A DNA stretch of 52,422 bases from Gnetum montanum (Eukaryota; Streptophyta; Gnetopsida; Gnetales; Gnetaceae): contig MNCI01023340.1 in NCBI GenBank assembly GCA_015680685.1, forward strand, positions 57,184-109,605. Reading direction: 5' to 3'. Position 1 is the first letter of the stretch. The number at the start of each line of letters is the position of its first letter. The notes under the pieces are model-generated. The model was not told the DNA's origin, ran no database searches, and was given only the letters and a program-made list of their open reading frames with translations. Below are positions 45,244 through 52,422 of the stretch, piece after piece. Made by a program: the position numbers and the translations under genes.

Positions 45244-46948
45244 TTACCCACCTTGTAAGTTTTTCATTCAGTAAGTGTTCTTCATGATGGTATGAACTGT
45301 TTTCGTATTGATTGCTAATGTTTGGTTTTTACCTTTAAGTTATGATGTTGATACTAAGGTATGGTTCTTTTGATATAGCAGGTAATGAGTCCACTTCATC
45401 CATCCATCCACAAGTTCTATGGTCTCCCTCGGCTTGCAAATGTACAGTCTCTTCCTAAATAAGAACTCTAACGAATCAGTGACTGTGCACTTCTCAAACT
45501 AAGGAAGGACTCAAGGATTGAAAAGGGTATTACTTCAAGGGAAATTGATGCATTTGTGTTGTTCGTTCTCTTGGGTGCTTGGTTGTTTTCTTCTTGAGTT
45601 TTCTTATCGTTCCAACGATACCTAATTATCGGGAAGCTGAGCAATAAAAATAACGAAGTCTTTGCATGGTGTGTTTCTCACATATAAACACATAAAAATA
45701 CAAAGAAAAAGTGAGAATTCAAAGCACACCCCTTAGATGAAATAATCACTTGGGCTATAAGCACTGGTTATGGAACTAAAAATGTTCCCTATAACTAAGG
45801 CCCTTCTTGCTTCCCATTCTGTCCTCCTTCGTTTCGTCGGAATGGTGGTGGCTCTTTGGAGATGCATTCTTGTTATTCAAGTGGATGGATTGGCCAAATG
45901 CATTGATGCAAAGTCACTGGATGTGGTTTTTTTGAGGCCAGACTTGGAATGGGATTTACTAAGTCACATAAATCATGAACTTCACAAGGGGTTGTACACC
46001 ACCTTGTTCTTGGGATTCCATTCCATTCTCTTCTCTCCACCCTTCTCTCCATTGTTTACCTCATTGTTGGTTGTATCATTAGTGTATATTTTGGTGGATA
46101 CATTATTTTCTTTTTGGTAAACTCTTGCAGTTAAGACTTTAACTCTTGTCCAAATGACATTCCTAGAGCCTACAAACTCTTTGAATGTGGGTTTGTCAAG
46201 GCATTAAGGGCATGAGCCTGCTTTGTGGAGGACCCACTGACATTCCTCTTTGGAACCCCAATTAAATTCTTTTCCTTAACATTTTTGTAATTAATTTTAT
46301 TTTGTTCATTACCATCTTGACATCCATTTCATCGATGTTATCGTTGTCTCTTTTTCTTCATCTTTCTTGTTCTTTATTCTTTCTCCATTCTATCGCTACC
46401 GAAGGCTTGCGATTAGTCATGGGGGTACAGGGCCCAGTTTTTTCAATTTTCTCCTAACCCCTACACCTTCGGTAGTCATCAATATTATATCTCTAGACCC
46501 ACAATTAGCTATATCACAACTCAGCCAATGGACCTTTCAACTACATTGTGATTCATTTACCCTTGCTAATATAAATATTGTGTTGTGTGTGCAGATGGCA
46601 ATCATACAACAATGGATTGGATCTAGAGAGAACACTTGGAATGGAGTAGTACTGGAAGTAGCTATGCAAGGAGCAAGATCAATGGCATGCTTATGGATGG
46701 ACAACAAAAGGTGCAATCTTGGCATTGGTAGCAGCAAAACTTCTTTCTCTCTCTCTCCCTCAAGCTGCCAAATAACGCCTGATGTCAATGTAATAAGGTG
46801 TTCACTCTTGTTGTTATGAACACTGATTTTGTCTTGTCTTGTAATGATGATCCGTTCACATGTCATCCCATTAGTTCTCTTCATTCAATAATCCCATACC
46901 TTCCCAATATTTTTTAAGGAACTCAAGAATGAGTTTTCATTCAATCAT
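45244..46948 (+). other. Non-coding 3' part of element C
   Basis: No gene that I can support. Shares blocks with element B (see 4901-6690), including TTTGCATGGTGTG - A-rich - ATTCAAAGCACACCCCTTAG at 45661-45736. Confidence 0.6.
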
Positions 46949-46955
46949 GGGGGTA
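46949..46955 (+). other. Polypurine tract of element C
   Basis: TCATGGGGGTA just before the 3' LTR, same ending as in B. Confidence 0.65.
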
Positions 46956-47729
46956 TGATGGGACATGATATCGCATAAGCTGCAATATCGCGGTGTGCTG
47001 TCAAATCTATAAATAAGAGGTAGCTCTTCCTGTTTCTCATCCTAGGCTTAGACAGTAGCAAAATTTTGGCAGTTTGATCCCTCCAGAGATAGAATATTTT
47101 CCATGTGCTCATAGTAGGAACTCCAAAGTGAATGGATCTTTATTTGAGCAAATATTGTACCTGAACACATGTTTGTGTATGGAAATAAAGATGAACTTCT
47201 TGGATAAACCTTGCAGTGCATGGAATAGGCTAAATAGGATTTTATTTATTGTTATTTACTATTTATCATTTAATCGCTTTATTAGTTATTAAATCTCTCT
47301 CAACCCTTCTCTCCTAGTTAAGTGCCTCAGTACGACCGCTTCAAGCACGTGCGTTACGCTTGGTGATCCCAGCAACGATTAGTGTTTGGTAACCAAGGTT
47401 GCATTGGTTTAGGGTGTGAACGGTAAGTGGGAATGGATGCTGAAACTAGGTTAATTCATACTTAGTTAGTTAAAGTTAGTTAATTAGTCTCTTCAACCCT
47501 TCACCTCTCAGCATAGGAGATAAAACATAAAAGACTATAAAAATCATATGCCTCAGACTTACTTAACCATACACTGTGACAAATACAAGTAAGTCTGGGA
47601 AGACAATGAATAATTAACGTTAAGTATTCCATGAGGCGTGTAGGCACTTAGTTTGCAGAGTTTGACTGGATCGCGCGTGTTATGCTCATATTCGTATGGT
47701 TGAGTGTAGGGGTACCTTGGCACTCATCA
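46956..47729 (+). repeat. 3' LTR of element C
   Basis: 774 bp, TGATGGGACA...CTCATCA. TATA box TATAAATAA at 47008-47016; U3 keeps two ATATCGC motifs. AGATAGAATATTTTCCATG after the TATA box is shared with LTR B. AAATAAAG near 47185 is a possible poly(A) signal. Confidence 0.9.
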
Positions 47730-47767
47730 ACCTTCTTCTATGACAATAGATTAGGGAAGTCACGAGA

Positions 47768-48139
47768 CTAAAAAAAGTGATAAGACTTCCTTACTTCTAA
47801 CACTTGGAAATCATCTAAGGCCAACCTAGAATGGCCATGACAAGCACATGACCATGCCTCTACCACCTTGTGATGGCCTACCTCCATAGCTAGTTTGGTA
47901 GTAACCTTTATTCCTTTAGTGAGAACACCACAAAGATCATAGAAGGTAGCCTCATCAATGCAAAAGGTGATTAGTACATTACATACCTTGGTTATGAACG
48001 TATTGTCTCCTTTGTTAAAGTAGTTAATGATGTTCATCATCTTAGTGGTAGGAATGGTTGGGGTAGGTTCCATGAAAAGATCAAGTAGACCAACATGAAC
48101 AATGCATGTTTGAATGTTTTTGGGTGCATGTTCCATCAA
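47768..48139 (-). pseudogene. Antisense gene, exon 4 homologue, in element E2
   Basis: 123 open codons. MMNIINYFNKGDNTFITKVC and CIDEATFYDLCGVLTKG align with D exon 4 (MLTLVNSFSEGAERFCTRMH, EIDAQLLTDLFGVPFNS). Together with 22712-23530 it is the same gene, split by element C, with the part between lost. Upstream, 48140-48530 has splice-like AG and GT sites and short open pieces that may be exons 1-3, but I could not align them. Confidence 0.7.
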
Positions 48140-49170
48140 TCAACACTATCCTACTTCCACCTCACAAAAGTTTTAGACGGGGGTCTTCTCGGCACATCTT
48201 GAAATGGTCAAGGCAACATTGGAAGAGGTGGAAGCCCTTGTAAGACAATAAAAATGACCTATTAGCTACAACATGAACTGATTGTGTATAACCAAGATAC
48301 AACAAGAATAATAGATTACAACCATTAGAACACTTAGAACTAAAATAGCCTAAAATTATATAACCATGAAAATGTTAGAATAACTTATCTAGAATTCATA
48401 TTCTTCTTACCTTTCTTCTTCTTACTAGGTGATGGTTATGTGGTGGTCCTGACATTGGTGTTTGGTACTGGAAGGCATTTTGGGGCCATCCACCAACTAT
48501 GGGCCATTTTAGTGGTTACACATCTCTTGAAGGCTAGGGCAAGGACTTGGGTGTATTTATCAAATTCACCTTGTTTTTGCATGGTTGGCCATTGTTACCA
48601 TCACTTCAATTTCACTATATTTATATTATTTTCTCTATTATGATCCTTGTTGTCCCTTGTTTAGCCTTTGATTGGTATTAGGTGATGGGATTTGACCATC
48701 TCTGATCATCAATTAACACCATGCAACTATGGTTTGCAAAGGCCTTAACCCAACATCATGACTTTCTAAGGCCTAAAACTGGCAAAATTCTAATCTCAGT
48801 TGACCATATTTGACCTTATTTTCGATGCTTTGACCTTATATTCAACTTTTTTTGCCCTTGATTTAACCATTTTTTGAACTTTATTCCATTTTATTTGCAT
48901 ATTTCTACCACTTATAGCATTGGTTGGCATTGTTTACACTTTTTTAGTATTGAAATAGAATGTATTTACATTATTTTGTTATTTTTGGCATTATTTACTT
49001 ATCTTTACCCAAGTGCCACTAAATGTACTTATGGTTGACATGCATGATTAGAGTATGAGTATCTTGGAGTAAATTATTTTTCCTTTGAGCTTAAGGGGAC
49101 GTCATGGTGATTTTAATAATGTATTGATCCTAATTGCCAAAATTTTGAGCTTGAAAGTCTTATTGACCAC
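48140..49170. other. Spacer of E2 between antisense gene and RT
   Basis: AT-rich, no clear gene. Holds GGCCTTAACCCAACATCATG and CTAAGGCCTAAAACTGGCAA (48740-48790), one to two units of the repeat seen beside the antisense gene in D. Confidence 0.5.
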
Positions 49171-51642
49171 AAAGCCTCAATGGAGAAAGCTCTAGAGTGG
49201 CCTAAAAACCTAGTAAAAACCCTTGATCTCAAGACTGGCAACATTACTAAAGACTCTCTAGTTGAGGTTTCTATCACAACACATAGTGGTGAGGAGAAGA
49301 AACTAAAAATAAGTTCCTCATTAGAGCCTAATAGGCTTAAGACATCACCAAGGTCCCATAAGAAAACATTAAGGCCTTTGCCTAGTCATACAAGGATATG
49401 CTAGGTCTTGATCTACATTTAGTGCAACATCACATCATACTTGATCCTAGAATTAGACTAGTTAAGCAAAAGGTTTACGAGATTAGACTTGATTTGGCCA
49501 TAGTAGTTCATGACGAAATCACAAAACTATACCAAGCTAGTTTCATCAATGTTGTTGATTACATAGAATGGGTATCCAACATAGTGGTAGTCCCTAAGAA
49601 AAAGGAAGTATATGTATTTTCATAGATTTTTGGAACCTAAACAAGGTAATCATCAAGGATGATTTTTCTTTGCCTACTATTGACCAACTTATTGATACTA
49701 TAGTTGGACATGCCTTATTGTCATTTATGAATGGGTTATTAGGATACAACCAGATTAGGATTAATCTAAAAAACCAACTTAGTATGACATTCATGATCTC
49801 TTGGGGTACCTTTTGTTACACCATGATGCCCTTTGGCCTAAATAATGTAGAAGTAACCTACCAAAGAGCTATGATGTATTTCTTTAGTGACTACATGCTA
49901 GTTTTGCTCAATGACTACATAGAAAATATAGCTATTAAATCCAAAGTGGCCAATGATCATACACATGACCTAGACCTTGTGTTAAAATGATGTCTCAAAT
50001 ATGAGCTTGGGCTTAATCCCAAGAAGTGTGTCTTTGATTTCCAAACTAGTAAGATGCTTGTCTTTGTAGTATCTAAAGTAGGAATACATGTCAATCTTGA
50101 TAAGGTTAAAACCATATTTAATTTAGCAATACCAACTAACCTTAAGGAGTTTTGAGAACTAAAAAGAAAATTATAATTTATTGATAGGTTTATCTCTAGG
50201 CTTATAGATAAGTTACAATGAATGCAACAGTTTCTTAAGAAAGAAGTTCACTATGAGTGGATGACTGAATGCCAAGAAACCTTTGAAAACCTTATGCAAG
50301 AGTTGGTGCAACTACTAATGATCTATCCTCCTTAAGAGGATAAACCTTTCTACATCTACCTTTCTATCTTTGATACATCTATTACCTCTCTACTCTGTCA
50401 AAAATGGGATGATGGAGTAGAGTTACCCACATGCTATCAAAGCAATGCATTAGTTGCTTCTAATATCCAATACACCAAAGTAGAGAATTATTGTCTAGCC
50501 CTAGTCTTCTTATTGAAGTAGAGACACTACCTCTTTAGGAGTTAAGTCAGTGTCATTTGCAAGGATAACATGCTTAGAGTCATAATGACCAACATCTATG
50601 AGAGTAGCCATATAACCCATTGGAAATTCATAATAGTAGAGTTTGACCTTCATTACATTTCCCAAGCCTCAACAAAAGGTCAAGCTATAGTCACATAGCT
50701 CACTTCTTTACCAATTGATGACCATGCAACCATTGATCCTAAATTTCCTAATGAACATGTTAACATTATTAGCCAAGTGCCTGAGTGTTATGAGGTAGTC
50801 ATGTACTTTGACAAAGCTTCAACAACGCATGGGGCCAGTGCTGCTACCATCATAACATTTCCATGTAGTCAAATTCAATCTTTCACTTATTGATTGAAGT
50901 TTCTATGTAACAATAATGTAGTGGAGTATGAGGGTTTAATCAGAGGAATGATAGTAGCTCGTGACCCAGGAGTAACATGCTTAATGATCAATGGTGATTC
51001 ACAACTTATGATCAACCAAGTAATTGAGGTTTACACATGTAAAGCAAAATTCTTACAATCTTACTATGAGCTACAAAAGAAACTATTAAAATAGTTTACA
51101 TACATTGATATCCAACTTGTACCCCAAATTGAGAACACTATAGTCAATGCCATTGCAACCTTGAGCCTTAGTGTGACACCATATGTGTCTAGTAAATTGC
51201 CCACATTGACCATGGACTATGCAATTTCCATCATGCATAACACTAAGGTTACCTTTATGGCTATAGTTCATATTACTCCTATAAAGGAGTGGTATGATGA
51301 TATTAAGTTTTACCTTATACATGCTAAACCTTCATAAGGCCTAATTGCTACTCAAAAGGATGCTATATGAAAATGATCAAGATAATGTGTCATCATGGCT
51401 GATAACACATTATGTTGATGATCCTACAATGGCATATTGTTAGTGTGCTTGGGTAAAACAAAAGCTTGTATAGTCCTAGAGTAGGTTCATCAGGGTATAT
51501 GTTGGGGACATATAGGACCTAGAGTAATGGATACACTGATCAGATGATTAGGCTATTATTGGTACTATATGGAAAGTGATTGCCTACAAAAGATTAAAAG
51601 TTGTGATACTTGAGAAAGGCATAGCAAACTTGTACATGTATC
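49170..51642 (+). pseudogene. pol: Pol of element E2 (RT, RNase H, archaeal-type RNase H, integrase start)
   Basis: Aligns with D pol throughout. N-terminal part 49180-49400 (ALEWPKNLVKTLDLKTGNIT); RT 49500-50240 with YIEWVSNIVVVPKKK, HALLSFMNGLLGYNQIRI and LNDYIENIAIKS in place of YVDD; first RNase H 50330-50560; second RNase H 50800-51180 with YFDKAST, CNNNVVEYEGLI and an intact GDSQLMINQ; then the integrase N-terminus to 51642. Many stops. Dead and older than D. Confidence 0.82.
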
Positions 51643-52422
51643 TGTTGGTGACCGTTTGGGATGCGACCGCCAACGAGTGTCCTCGAATAGGATTTAGGTG
51701 TCTGCTGGTCTCTGGCAACACCAAGGCCCAGATACCTCCAAATAAACTTAGTAGTTAATGTGAGTATGTGTGTGTGCTATTGCGGTATGCAGTTGTGTGA
51801 AATGTAACGATTGCGTTGTGTGTAAACTACAAATGACTTACTTTAAAGAGATTCAGCCAAATTTAGCAAGTACTGTGAGTTGTTGAAAGTTTTCTATTTT
51901 GTTCAACTGCCTAGTCTATGCGGTCCTTATAATACCTACTTTTAACAAATAAAATTTTGCAAAAAAATTTGAGCACAACTCTGCAATCTACTCCTAATTT
52001 TCCCCAGAGAAAGAGATAGTTCCACAAGAAAACTAGAAATAGAGCAAGATTCAATGGAAATAGACAGAAAAGAAAAGAAAGCAGATTTGTGTAGACCTCA
52101 AATATTTCAACAAGGTAAAATGACACGAGTAAACACTTTGCAATAAAGCTATTCCAATTTAATATCTACGAATTGTTCAAACTTCCAAGGCTCAAACAAG
52201 CAATTTCTTCAAGACAATCGTACTATGCTACCAAAAATTGCTGCGTAAACTACCACGTACGAGACTCCATTTTGACTAGATAATAGATGTCAACGATTGC
52301 ATTCAAGCAGAACCTTTGAAAGACTTGACAATTTCTGACTGAAATACCATAGAAATTCACTTTAAAGATAAAAAGAAGCTATTCTGGTCCCATCAAAATA
52401 CCAAAGATTTTCTGAACCCTCT
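51643..52422. other. Unidentified sequence, possible start of another LTR
   Basis: E2 stops abruptly in GTATC and the new sequence begins TGTTGGTGACC, which would suit the TG start of an LTR. No coding motif, tRNA or known repeat seen to the window end; low G+C, with an A-rich part at 51950-52080. Identity not known. Confidence 0.4.

Larger units (their letters stand above)
23537..47729 (+). mobile_element. Athila-like element C, gag-PRO only, split by element D
   Basis: C runs 23537-25648 and 43179-47729. The 5' LTR is truncated (580 of 774 bp; its first about 188 bp and adjacent E2 DNA are gone). Then come primer site, gag (interrupted by D in the codons after GTYA), PRO (44262-44717), a short C-terminal tail, non-coding DNA and the 3' LTR. 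No RT, RNase H or integrase motif is present between PRO and the 3' LTR, so C is non-autonomous. It sits within the antisense gene of E2: E2 sequence stops at 23530 and resumes at 47730. Confidence 0.85.
47730..51642 (+). mobile_element. Old Tat-like element E2, right part
   Basis: Resumes E2 after C: antisense gene piece (47768-48139, minus), spacer with one repeat unit (48735-48795), then RT - RNase H - second RNase H - integrase start (49170-51642). It breaks off within the integrase zinc finger (VKSCDT at about 51600) where unrelated sequence begins. Confidence 0.8.

Noticed and set aside
45032-45274. 80-codon ORF with repeated THFCF
   Set aside because: Pure translation of the 15-bp tandem repeat; open in several frames, not coding.
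1-52422. CRISPR arrays, tRNA or rRNA genes, bacterial operons
   Set aside because: None seen; the only tRNA-like sequences are primer sites, and the tandem repeats lack spacers of regular length.

Overview
This is a stretch of nuclear DNA from a seed plant with a repeat-rich genome. I see no host gene. Nearly all of it can be read as LTR retrotransposons of the Ty3/gypsy superfamily inserted into one another. The evidence for a plant is the Athila-type and Tat-type protein motifs, a tRNA-Asp primer site, GT-AG introns of 65-288 nt, an AACAATGGC start context, and stop codons biased to TAG as expected from decay of methylated CAG (CHG) sites. The species cannot be told from this window.

Layout. 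(1) 1-3047, minus strand: the 5' end of an Athila-like element (A: LTR, primer site, gag), cut by the window edge. (2) 3048-4002 and 10662-~18904: an old, decayed Tat-like element (E1: gag, PRO, antisense gene, RT-RNase H). It is split by element B. (3) 4003-10661: element B, complete, with LTRs of 898 and 911 bp and a perfect 5-bp target duplication (ATGGG). It has no gag-pol; instead it carries a decayed coiled-coil gene whose first half resembles the 'putative plant transposon protein' family. (4) ~18905-23530 and 47730-51642: a second old Tat-like element (E2), split by C. (5) 23537-25648 and 43179-47729: an Athila-like element C with gag and PRO but no polymerase, split by D. (6) 25649-43178: element D, about 17.5 kb, a complete Tat-like element with a perfect ATGCC target duplication. 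It has 1591-bp LTRs, gag-PRO, RT, two RNase H domains and integrase, a tandem-repeat 3' UTR, and a sequence gap. (7) 51643-52422: an unidentified insertion.

The main observation lies inside D. Between PRO and RT there is a gene on the opposite strand (35950 down to 31825). I can model it as eight exons and seven short GT-AG introns that keep one reading frame for 1119 codons, with no frameshift and eleven in-frame stops, ten of them TAG. Homologous exon pieces lie at the same place and orientation in E1 and E2. The antisense gene sits inside what looks like a sense-strand intron joining PRO to RT (31323-36420, phase 0), as in Ogre-type elements. It is bracketed by a repeat that also builds the 3' UTR array of D. 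Part of its protein resembles, at motif level, the gene carried in sense by element B. Extra and antisense ORFs are known from Tat-lineage elements; a multi-exon antisense gene inside the PRO-RT intron is the part I do not recognise as described.

All elements look dead: they carry many stops, and D has Asp-to-Asn changes in its second RNase H and in its integrase. Assembly marks (a 796-base N run and three single Ns, two of them beside short exact duplications) should be kept in mind.
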